DNA of 64,000 nt, taken from NCBI GenBank assembly GCA_031213475.1, contig JARUPZ010000036.1:248001-312000 (forward strand), written 5' to 3'. A program made the position numbers and the translations under genes. The stretch is from Nereocystis luetkeana (Eukaryota > Sar > Phaeophyceae > Laminariales > Laminariaceae). The notes below the pieces were generated by a model. It ran no database searches and was not told where the DNA came from. It saw nothing but the letters and a program-made list of their open reading frames with translations. Each line of letters starts with the position of its first letter. The first letter of the stretch is position 1. This document shows, one piece after another, positions 53,873-62,869 of this stretch.

Positions 53873-53935
53873 CCTATGAAACAAGCACGAGAATCATACC
53901 ACCACATACCTCGTATATGCAGAGTAAGATCATGT

Positions 53936-54003
53936 GAGGGTCTTAGTCCGTTGGGCTAAAGGTAAAAGGTCAACCAATCGCCTACCCAACCTAAGCCTCA
54001 TAA
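53936..54003 (-). repeat. LTR-end-like segment, partner of 3434-3513
   Basis: GGTCTTAGTCCGTTGGGCTA and CCAATCGCCTACCCAACCTA are the reverse complement of the 3.4 kb segment. Sequence beyond both ends is unrelated to the 3.4 kb locus. Confidence 0.45.
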
Positions 54004-54116
54004 CAACCAACTACTCTGGGAAATTATTTCTGGGCTCCAGGAACTGAGGTTAGAGGCCGAATATACTGCTGTAGGCGTGTTTTACTCGGTGGGACAGTTG
54101 AAAAACACCGGTAGAC

Positions 54117-54430
54117 ACCTCAGAATGACCCCAGGAGTTCTCCGGGAGCTTTCTTGGGCAGTTTTCCGTTTCTATGGAGTCTTAGTTTGATTTTCGGAGC
54201 AGCCCATTAGTTTTCTCTGGAGGGTAAAAAAAAAAAAACCTTCGTCAAAACTGGGGTCGTAAATAATGAATATTTGAAGATTTTTGGTTAAAAATAATGA
54301 TGTCCTCGGAACAACCGGCAATGTGGACGAACAGTTGAACTATTAATACGACTCTGGAAAACGGAAAACTGCTCGAGAAAGCTATCGGGAAATTAACGGG
54401 AGCATCCTGTGGAGTCCACTGGTGTTTTGG
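54117..54430. repeat. Imperfect inverted repeat
   Basis: GAGCTTTCTTGGGCAGTTTT at about 54148-54167 pairs with AAAACTGCTCGAGAAAGCT at about 54365-54383, and the pairing continues through CCGTTT/AAACGG. The spacer is about 180 bp and contains a poly-A run. Could be a small foldback element. Confidence 0.45.
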
Positions 54431-54662
54431 ACGGTTCCGCCTCGTAAATTGCGTTTTTTCGGCAAAAAAAACAAACAGTTCTTAGATCCTTTCAAAAGTT
54501 TCCCGTAATAGTTGGTCTGAGAACGAAAGGACAGAAGAGGCGAATGAAGCACAACGAAAGACACAACAAATGGTTCTCATTTATTTCCCTCAATTGATTG
54601 TTTTTGTTCTACTAATAATATTAATCGTACAGTAATCTTCTTCACTCTATTCGAATATATTT

Positions 54663-55190
54663 CAAACTGACTGCGAATCCGACTGCATAAGAATCCGCCT
54701 AAAAAGTGTGCGATCCCTTCAGGCCTTCGGTCATTCCTTTTCTGCATGCATGCTTACTCTACCATAGCCGGTTGACACCCACTACTTGTGTAGCCGCAAT
54801 CGCGCACATACATCCTGACAATCAGAGTATGCATCATACAAACCAATCGTGTTGACCGGTTTCAGGTCATTTTCCAACAATTTTTCAGTGCGCCCTCGTC
54901 CTCGTTGGCTCGAAAAAAACGCGATCTCTCTTACGTGGACTGCGAATCCGACTGCATGAGAATTGGCTCAAATGTACGATTGGTTCAGCCCTTTTGGGCA
55001 TATTCCTTTTCAGCCTTTTCTTGTGTTCGCCGTAGTGGCAGTTGCGCACAACCCGACTATGTACTGTAGGGTTTATGTCTACATTCATACGAGTGTATCT
55101 CAACAGCAGCGTTGATCGTTTTCGGTTGCCCAGCGTTTTTCTGTGCCCTCGGTGACTTGAAAAAAAAAACATGCGGGCCTCCGTAACTCG
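54663..55190. repeat. Diverged ~270 bp tandem duplication
   Basis: GACTGCGAATCCGACTGCAT occurs at about 54669 and 54939. After each come, in order, a TTCCTTTTC element, a GTGTTGACCGGTTTC or GCGTTGATCGTTTTC element, TTTTTCAGTGCGCCCTCG or TTTTTCTGTGCCCTCGG, and a SGAAAAAAA run. No coding frame is maintained. Confidence 0.55.
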
Positions 55191-55436
55191 TCCTGTTTTT
55201 AGCACATAAACAAGGGTACACGGAATTGACAAAAAATCGACAACTCAGGTTTGTTGTCGATTCTCGGACAGGGGGGGGTATTCTAAAATAAAGTAAAAAT
55301 AAAACCGAGAAAAACATGTTACCAGTATATTTCATTTCTGAGAAAAAAACTATCCTCAATTTTTAGTCTGCTTTCAATCCCGAGATGGCGGCGAGCGTGA
55401 CTCCGTTTTCTCTTTTTTCGTTTACCCCTAACATCA

Positions 55437-55527
55437 ACTCTTTTAGGACCGCAGTCCCGTTTGGGGACGAAGCACTTGGAAATTGAGTGGTTTGTCCCTA
55501 AAACGGGACTGCAGTACTAAAGAGGTT
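55437..55527. mobile_element. MITE-B copy
   Basis: AACTCTTTTAGGACCGCAGT and ACGGGACTGCAGTACTAAAG with interior GGGGACGAAGCACTTGGAAA and GAGTGGTTTGTCCC. Confidence 0.78.
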
Positions 55528-56380
55528 ATCTTTTATATAAATATTGTATACTTTTGGCAGTGTCGTGGGAACATGACAAATGAGTAAAATCTGTTTAGCA
55601 ACGTGTTGTACTCGAGTTTGCTGTTGAAGAAGTGTGGTCGACGTTTGGAGACATGCATGCCGAACATGTTTTCGAGCAATGTTGGTGAGTTATGGGGTCT
55701 TGGCGGTTTTGGCTACGTACTGTTATGTGGAAAGTACTGGAGGTTTGTTGGGGTATCGTGGGGTTTTGTCGGTGTTGACTTCGTGCGACATTGAAAGGAG
55801 TGCTTGCATGCCTCCACAAGGTCTCAAACTTGAAAGATTTGTTGGAGTAATGTTGTATTTTTGAGAGGCGTTGGCTTCGTAAAAGACATCGGCTTCCCTG
55901 TCGGCATTGTTGGCGTCGTGCGATCGTGGACAGTGGCGTAATATCGCTGCGTCGGGTTTCTTTGCGGCTGTTCGCAAGTTTTGGGTATAGTGAGCTCCGT
56001 GTTGAGCTCGCTCGCTCTTAGCTTCCAATGCCCATGACAACACGTAATGTATCTGTCCATGCCTTCCAACGACAGTTATCACTTAGTGCACTAGCTTCTA
56101 GTAAATAGTCACTACTATCTGGCACCAGTATGGCTATCAAGGTCTTGGACTCCCTGCACCGAGCGGGCGGCGTCAACCGCAGAAATATCGTACTGCATGC
56201 GAGTAAATACATCCATATGTATATATGTACAACAAGCAGTACCGCAAACTGCACAGGAGTCAAGAGTACGTGCTGTATGTATATTATGTATACGCCCCCA
56301 ATTGGCTTTGTCCGAATGTTTTTACTTTCTCCTCCGGTCGCGAGTCTTATCTGTCGCTCTCGGCTGCGGGGGAATGCAAG

Positions 56381-56466
56381 CGGCTGGCGTGCGCACCACG
56401 GCGCAAGTGCGGGTCCCGGCCGGGCTCCGTGGCGCGTGCTCTGGGCGTTTAAACCGCGAAATGCAG
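56381..56466 (+). CDS. Possible isolated exon
   Basis: GC-rich stretch between an acceptor-like GGAATGCAAG and a strong donor (AATGCAG/GTATTC). In that phase it reads AGVRTTAQVRVPAGLRGACS then GRLNREMQ. All three plus frames and one minus frame are open, so this rests mainly on the donor. No neighbour exon assembled. Confidence 0.22.
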
Positions 56467-57383
56467 GTATTCGCATGGAGTGCTTCCGACCAGCTAAAGT
56501 CAACTAGGCCGACGGAAGCCCCGACTGTCATTTTTCCACTTTTCACCACGCTGCTTGCTGTTTTTTTTCAAAAGTACCGCAGCGTCCCTCAAAGGCTAGG
56601 CAGCCACGGTAATGCAGCAGCGCTTCGAGCTTCTCTCATTCTGACAGCCACGAACGGTGCTGCTGCGTTTGTGTGAGCGTGTGTGTATCCTACGGCAGTA
56701 GAAATCGAGAGGTCTGGTACAAGTTCAGCTGCATTTTTTTGCTGCCATGCTACCTGTTTCTTCTGCTGTGTGTACCCGTGTGCAGGCATCACACTGCGGC
56801 TGTAAGCTTTTTGACGTTGTAGCATCCGTGGCACCGACTGCAGCAGCCGTACCTCAAACTCATATTTTCGTGACACAGCCACGAACGGTGCTACTGTGTG
56901 TGCTTCCGTGGGCGTGACATCCTCAACACAACGAGCTAGACGATTCCAACCCGCACTTCCTCCGTATTTCACAAGCACCCCCGCAGTACAGCGGCGGTAC
57001 AACATCAGCCGCAAAATCGATCGCTACAACACCAGAGAACCTTCAACAGGCGCATATACATTTTAGGAATGCCTTTGTTCCCGCTTTTAAACTCGCGACA
57101 CCTGCGGGGTTTGAAGTCAACCACTTCCAGAAGGGGAGCATTGTCTAAAATACGTATCATATACATATAATATATACCAGGGATATAGTATTGGTATATA
57201 CCCCCATCTTCATCCACGCGCCCACAACGACAAGAAGAAGAGCGGCCCTAATTTCGGTATTCGCCCTACTATTCTGAGACTACTATTAATGATAACCCTG
57301 CCAGCCGTTTTCTCGAACGATGGACACTCGGTAAAAAGCTCTTGTGATATAATACGAGTAGTACGCACCAGGGATATAATTAG

Positions 57384-57858
57384 CTGTTGCGCTGGCGCAA
57401 CATTTTGGTCAAAGGGCCGTTTTCCGCAACAGCCGCGGAGGGCTTGGTTGAGCTCGGCGCAACACACATTTTTGGGCGCGCAACTTTTTGGGCCGGGCCG
57501 CAGGGCCAAACAATTGTTGTGGCCTGTTTCGTTCCCAGTGTGCCAAAAAAAAAAAACTCTTTTTTTTCAAATTCACTCTTTTTTTTCAAATTCGCCTTTG
57601 GCAGAAACAAAATAAGCCTGCTTTTGCATTCGCCGCTGGCAATTTTGTTTTTTTAGACCCTTTTCTCATAGTGGAACAAAAAAAGGAAAGCTTCTGATCC
57701 CGATACACGCCTTTTCGAGGTTCGGGAGGCGTTTAAACGCACTTTGTTACTTGGTTTTCGGGCATACATTCGCGCATATATCGCAAAAATTTTGGCCTCC
57801 GGCGGCCGCCCCTGGAGCGCAACACCCCTTGCGTCGTCTGTTGCGCTGCGCGCAACAG
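57384..57858. mobile_element. Short element with palindromic ends
   Basis: Left end CTGTTGCGCTGGCGCAACA and right end TGTTGCGCTGCGCGCAACAG are each self-complementary hairpins and are also inverted copies of one another. The 475 bp between contains two AATTC-rich direct repeats (TTTTTTTTCAAATTC at about 57560 and 57582). No transposase. No target duplication is obvious. Confidence 0.5.
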
Positions 57859-57904
57859 ACACCGGACCAGTAATTATCAGGGATCTTTACGGTTATCCGT
57901 CCGT

Positions 57905-58420
57905 GCACGGTGCGGTTTTTTCAAATCGAAAATCCTACGGTTCGGTTCGATGCGGTTTTATAAAATCGGAAATCGTACGGTGCGGTTCGGTGCGGTTTTA
58001 GAAAATCGGAAATCCTACGGTGCGGTTTGGTTTTGTGATAAATTCTACGGTGCGGTTCGGTTTTGTGATAAATCCTACGGTTCGGTTCGATGCGGTTTTA
58101 GAAAATCGGAAATCTTACGGTGCGGTTCGGTGCGGTTTTAGAAAATCGGAAATCTTACGGTGCGGTTCGGTGCGGTTTTCAGGTATCGTAAATCCTACGG
58201 TGCGGTTTGGTTTTGTGATAAATTCTACGGTGCGGTTCGGTGAGGTTTTCAGATATTGTGAATCCTACGGTGCGGTTCGGTTTTGTGGTAAATCCTACGG
58301 TGCGGTTCGGTGCGGTTTTCAAACATCGGAAATCCTACGGTGTGGTTCGGTGCGGTTTTAGAAAATCGAAAATCTTACGGTGCGGTTCGGTTTTGTGATT
58401 TATCATACGGTCTGGTTCGG
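57905..58420. repeat. TACGGTGCGGTTCGGTGCGG array 1
   Basis: About a dozen units, typically 35-45 bp, of CCTACGGTGCGGTTCGGT followed by GCGGTTTTAGAAAATCGGAA or GGTTTTGTGATAAAT. Unit variants alternate, so it is a higher-order array. The open plus-strand frames across it are by-products. Confidence 0.9.
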
Positions 58421-58594
58421 TTCGGTTCCCCGTTGAATCGGTTTTTCCACGGTGCGGTTCCAATCCCCGTAGGGCAAACCGTACAACATACGGTTTTCTC
58501 TACCGTGCACCGTATATATAAACCGTACAAAACCGCGGTTTCGTACGGTTCTCAGGCTTTTTCTCGGGGCACTAACGAAACCGCTGTTTCTCTG

Positions 58595-58765
58595 TCTGCT
58601 GCGAGCGAGCGCTGCTGCCGCAAGCAAGCGCTGCCGCAAGCAAGCGCTGCTGCAAACAAGTGCTGCTGCAAGCAAGGGAGCCACCTCAAGCAAGCGCTGC
58701 TGCTGCTGCAAGCGCTGTTGTAGGCGTTGCTACTGCTTGCGGCTGCTGCTGCTACTGCTGCTGCA
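58595..58765. repeat. GCAAGCAAGCGCTGC-type repeat
   Basis: GCTGC(T/C)GCAAGCAAGCG units recur about eight times and pass into CTGCTGCTGC and CTACTGCTGCTG. Minus-strand reading upstream of it (MSSLPEKGSERLRSQERVAA at 58839) is protein-like but unsupported. Confidence 0.7.
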
Positions 58766-59137
58766 AGCTCGCGCACCCTTGCCGCCACGCGTTCCTGTGA
58801 TCTTAGCCGCTCCGATCCCTTCTCGGGCAGGGAGGACAACGAAGAAGAAGGAGGGCCGATATTCTCGTTGTGGCGGTGTTGCTCACACAGCGAGTGTCGA
58901 GGAGCGGAAGTTAGATCGCACGTCTGCCTGTTGGTGCTTGCTGCTTCTTCCTGCTTCTGCAGCTTGCTGCAGCTGCATGTGCTTATTTTTTAGACGTGAT
59001 AATTTTTCGTCTTCGATTATGCATGCGCATGCCGGAAGACTTTCGATTTTGACTATCTTTCCGACGGAAATCCTTGATACACGAGAAAAAAAATGCACAG
59101 ACACTCTAATTGTTGTTGTTGTTGCTGTTGTTGTCTT

Positions 59138-59250
59138 CACATTAAATCGTTCGTTCTACCCAGCTTCATCAGTACACCCAGTGTCCGTCCTGATTCCCTA
59201 TCCTAGAGAGATACTGATTATGTGGTCACAGACTGTGAGACAGAGAAAGA
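59138..59250 (+). repeat. R2/R2b hybrid repeat
   Basis: TGTTGTTGTCTTCACATTAA head like R2b, then GTTCTACCCAGCTTCATCAG, CCAGTGTCCGTCCTGATTCC, GAGAGATACTGATTATGTGG and TCACAGACTG like R2. It supports treating the two as one family. Confidence 0.6.
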
Positions 59251-59431
59251 CCAAAAATAAAGACTAAATCGCAAATTCAAGTGTCAAGCTATATAGTGAA
59301 GTGTCAGCGTACCGGGTACGAGAACACTACAACACAAGCAAGACCGGAAAAATAAAAGCAAAAAGACAATAAAAGCAAAAAGACAATAAAACCAAAAAAA
59401 GAATCTGAAAAAAAACAGCATACAAAGTCCA

Positions 59432-60200
59432 AGGCTGTTTCCTATGAGGTTCGATTTCGAGCTTCAGATTTGTATTTTTCGATCTCAATGACCCTGCTTA
59501 TGCAGTCGAAATATGCAAAATCTGACCGGAATTTTTTCGATTCGAGAATCTGATGACCCAAGTCGTCGGATTTTGGGCCAAAATCCGACGACCTGGGTCA
59601 TCAGATTTTGAAATCGAAAAATGGCATGCTCTCTAAATTCAAGATGTTATCCATGACAGCAAACAGCAGCAGAACGATCGATGAGTTGGAAGGTGACACA
59701 GCTGTATAGCGGGGTCGCTTCGCGCCCGACGCTCGGGCGGCGCGACCCTCCGTGGCCAGACGTCAGTCGCCTGGCGCGGGCTCGGGCCTAGAGACCAAGA
59801 GAAGCGCACTCGGCACGCACCTCTCCGTGGATACGTACGAGTACTTGTACGTACACTGCTGTACAGCAGCAGCAGCAGCAGCCAGTCACAACATGGAACC
59901 CGAGATACCAAGACAGGTGGCTCTAGCGCACTCGCCACGTCTCTTCGCCGCCAGACCAGAGATGGTCAGCCTTGGCTCGGACGCTCGGGTCCTACGCGCA
60001 GTGCAGCGCACCCAGCGCGTCTCTTCGCGGCGCCAAACCACAAAAACAGCAGTTGGTCTCGGCGTTTGCTCAAATCTTTACACACAATAAATCTGATTTT
60101 TCCGCATAGGAAGGCTGTTTCGATTTGCCAACGTCACATCTGAAAATGCGATCGGGCCAAAATCTGAAGCTCAAAAATCGAACCGCATAGGAAACGGCCT
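59432..60200. mobile_element. Non-autonomous TIR element with internal hairpin
   Basis: Terminal inverted repeats of about 40 bp: AGGCTGTTTCCTATGAGGTT then CGATTTCGAGCTTCAGATTT at the left; AAATCTGAAGCTC, then AATCGAACCGCATAGGAAAC and GGCCT at the right. A perfect-looking 30 bp hairpin lies at 59547-59607 (GATGACCCAAGTCGTCGGAT against ATCCGACGACCTGGGTCATC). The middle (59700-60090) is GC-rich with CGAAGAGACG-type repeats and open frames but no transposase. No target duplication identified. Confidence 0.65.
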
Positions 60201-60579
60201 AATGTTTCTGATAAAATGTTCAGTTTTTACAGATATCCTATTTTTTTCTATTTTCATTTTTTCCAGCAGGTGTCATTCCGGAGACTCGGAGCATATAATA
60301 TACCGTACCTGGTATCAGAAATGTTTAAATAGAAACAATTTAACTTTTTTCTTTTTTCAAACCACAAAATATTCAAAATATGAAGTACCATAACATCAAC
60401 CAACAGCGGGAATACGTTTGACACGAAACCGTGCAGAAACCGTCATCAGCCGTGCGAAACCGTGACCCTATTGCACCGTTCCGCGGCCGATGTAACGGCG
60501 GTTTTTCTACGGTTTCAAGTTAACCGCACCGTTAAATAACCGACCTAACGGTTTTTGGCACCGTGTCTTGACGCACACG

Positions 60580-60975
60580 GTGCGGTGCGGTTTCGATGGC
60601 ATTCCAACGGTGCGGTTCGGGGCAGTTTCAAAAATCAGGAATCTTACGGTGTGGTTTGGTGCGGTTTTCAGATATTGTGAATCCTACGGTTTTCAGATAT
60701 TGTGAATCCTACGGCGCGGTTCGGTTCAGTGATATATCCTGCGGTGCGGTTCGGTGCGATTTTAAAGTATCGTAAAAGCTACGGTGCCGGGAACCCTACG
60801 GTGCGGTTCGGCGTATATTTGAAATCCTACGGTGCGGTTCGGTGCGGTTTTCCTATATCGTAAAACCTACGGTGCGGTGAGGTGCGGTGCGGTTTTCAAG
60901 AGGCAAATATCATACGGTGCGGTGCGGTGCGGTTAACCGCACCGAACCGCACCGAACCGATAGGAAAAACCGCAC
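60580..60975. repeat. TACGGTGCGGTTCGGTGCGG array 2
   Basis: Same unit as array 1 (CCTACGGTGCGGTTCGGTGC, TTTTCAGATATTGTGAAT). It ends in GGTTAACCGCACCGAACCGC, an inversion of the unit, so the array terminus can fold. Upstream at 60420-60580 CCGTGCGAAACCGTG and AACCGCACCGTTAAATAACC also show the inverse orientation. Confidence 0.85.
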
Positions 60976-61111
60976 CGTAAAGAACCCTGCGAATTCTATC
61001 CCTCGTACGCACGTGCTCGCTTCCGTGGTGTGATGTAACACCCGTATGTCTGTCCATGTATATATACAGCACCACGTATGGATGATACTGAGTAACGTCG
61101 GGTGTGCTCAC

Positions 61112-61236
61112 GTTGGTGCCATCTCGAGCAGCAGCGCAATCTCCACGGTCTCTTGGCCCTCCTTGTCTTGCACCTCCACCTCCTCGTCCCACACGGCGGG
61201 TGAATCGCGCTCTCGGTTGTTCGTGGAGTGCTGGGT
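61112..61236 (-). CDS. Possible exon of an unidentified minus-strand gene
   Basis: Minus-strand acceptor CCTCTTGTCAG precedes an exon of 41 codons plus two bases ending CCAAC/GTGAGC, a good donor. It reads TQHSTNNRERDSPAVWDEEV then EVQDKEGQETVEIALLLE. Length, acidic amphipathic composition and both splice sites favour a real exon; plus-strand frames look unnatural. The partner exons and the family are unknown. Confidence 0.42.
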
Positions 61237-61316
61237 CTGACAAGAGGCACACACGGAGCCCTGGGCATGACAAGCGGCACACCGCAGGAGGCACACGCAG
61301 AACCACAACGAAAGCA

Positions 61317-61341
61317 AGGGTAGGGTTAGGGTTAGGGTTAT
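61317..61341 (+). repeat. Interstitial telomere-like repeat
   Basis: GGGTTAGGGTTAGGGTTAGG plus flanking bases: three full TTAGGG units and part units. TTAGGG is the usual stramenopile telomere repeat. One- to two-unit versions occur near 13681, 16174, 40974 and 50372. Confidence 0.8.
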
Positions 61342-61897
61342 TTCCACTCCACGTGTGTCGCGGTCACTGGACCTACCAGGTTCCGGCAAAACATGTATGT
61401 GAAGGGTATGTATTATACGCATGCTATGGTCGTCCAAGTACCAGTACAGTACCAGCCATTGGGGCTCAAGTAATTGACTCGCGAGTCCGCGTCATTTCGA
61501 AGGACTAAGTCCCCGGGGTTCCATTAGCTGAGATGACGGAGTCCTCGCGAGTCCTCAGGGTACCATAAGCTGATATGACTGCGTCCTCGCGAGTCTCCAG
61601 AGTACGAGGAGCTGAATTGACTGAGTACTCGCAGTCTCCAAGTATAGGGGGGGCTGGAATGACTGGTACTCATTGGTATTGATGCTTTGACGATCTTTGT
61701 AATATATGTATACTTCGTGGGGCGGTGTACTGCTCCTGCTAGGTTCGTGCACAGCGTCAGTAGTAATAATGCCAGTACAGGTAATATTTTCAACTTTCAC
61801 TGCACAATTACCTGGTATAATATGAATAGTATATGTACCAGGGGTATGTTGTGGGGGAGGCAAGTGACGAACCGTCATGTTCCTCACCATGTCTCAG

Positions 61898-62211
61898 AGG
61901 AGAAAACGAGCAACTAGCCAAACAGCGACACCCCCCCAGGTGGAGCAGGAAGGGAGAGGAGGCGAAGGCGGGCCGTGGCCGCAACGCAAAGCCTTTATGT
62001 GCCTGCGTTGTGCTTGGTCTCTGAGTGGGCTGGCTGAGGGTGCTATTATGGTGTTACCAGGCTCCTGTACTGTGTGCTGTATCAAGAACAGCCAGAGTTT
62101 CTAGAAATTGTCCTGACTTAAAAACCCAACAGGTTGGCAGATTTCGAAATTGAATGGGAGGCTCGCCTGTCTGGAAGTACGGCAGAGGCCGAGGCTGCTG
62201 CAAGGAACACG
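61898..62211 (+). CDS. Two phase-matched exons of an unidentified plus-strand gene
   Basis: Exon a, 61898-61939: acceptor CCATGTCTCAG, reads GENEQLAKQRHPP, ends CCCAG/GTGGAG in phase 2. Exon b, 62133-62211: acceptor AAACCCAACAG, its first base completes the split codon (AGG), then LADFEIEWEARLSGSTAEAE and AAARNT, ending at ACG/GTAACA in phase 0. The phase match across a 193 bp intron and the helical, charged sequence make these credible coding exons. No upstream exon or continuation was established, and the family is unknown. Confidence 0.42.
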
Positions 62212-62214
62212 GTA

Positions 62215-62332
62215 ACATACGTGGGACCATAGTTAATAGGACCTACGGCACACGCAAAAACCTACCGGTATATATCTCGCTATTTTTAACAACAATATGT
62301 GGTCCTATTTACTATGGTCCCCCGTAATAAAA
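62215..62332. mobile_element. MITE-A copy 10
   Basis: CATACGTGGGACCATAGTTA and ACTATGGTCCCCCGTAATAA ends. It starts only three bases after the putative donor at 62212, so its insertion may have reshaped that splice site. Confidence 0.8.
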
Positions 62333-62606
62333 GCATCTGCTCTCTGTATGAAGTGAGTTCGTGCAACGTCTGTATCACTCCAAGCCTGTTGTGTACGAAA
62401 AAAATGACGTAAAAACATACAACAAAATAGAACTGGATCATTGAGAGGCTCAAACTCGGCACTTAAAAAAAAGACAGTACGCACCAATCCGACCCACCAT
62501 GATACTTGTAACAGCTCAGTAATGAGGATGCCCACACTACTAACCAATGAGATGTTTAACCCGCACGTTGTTTTTTTTATTCGCACAAAATCATTGCCAT
62601 TGACAG

Positions 62607-62760
62607 ATTCCATCACGGTGGCAAGCAAGGTGCCTACAGTAAGGTTTTCTCCAACGCGAACATGGACCCGGGCAATGTACCAACCCTTCACAACGAACCG
62701 CCTCACGCCCGTAGAGCAGATGCTCATCGCCAGATCCTGCCGCCATCATGCGCGCGTACC
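62607..62760 (+). CDS. Possible exon truncated by an R3 insertion
   Basis: A long T-rich tract and CATTGACAG acceptor lead into a frame reading FHHGGKQGAYSKVFSNANMD, then PGNVPTLHNEPPHARRADAH. The frame runs directly into the poly-G start of an R3 repeat at 62765 without a visible donor. Minus-strand reading (KGWYIARVHVRVGENLTVGT) is also protein-like. Either a pseudo-exon broken by the repeat or a chance frame. Confidence 0.28.
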
Positions 62761-62764
62761 GCCT

Positions 62765-62868
62765 TAAGGGGGGGGGTGTACTCGATAGGAGACATGTACT
62801 CGATCTCATGCATGGCCGTAGTCGTATGACCATAGACCCTCGCACCCCTACAATGCCGGGTTCGGAGG
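62765..62868 (+). repeat. R3 family repeat
   Basis: GGGGGGGGTGTACTCGATAG, CATGCATGGCCGTAGTCGTA, ACCATAGACCCTCGCACCCC and TACAATGCCGGG. A short copy like 22028-22120. Confidence 0.72.
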
Positions 62869-62869
62869 T

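Noticed and set aside
57950-58361. Repetitive open frames resembling a repeat protein
   Set aside because: By-product of the TACGGTGCGG array; the unit shifts length and has no consistent codon structure.
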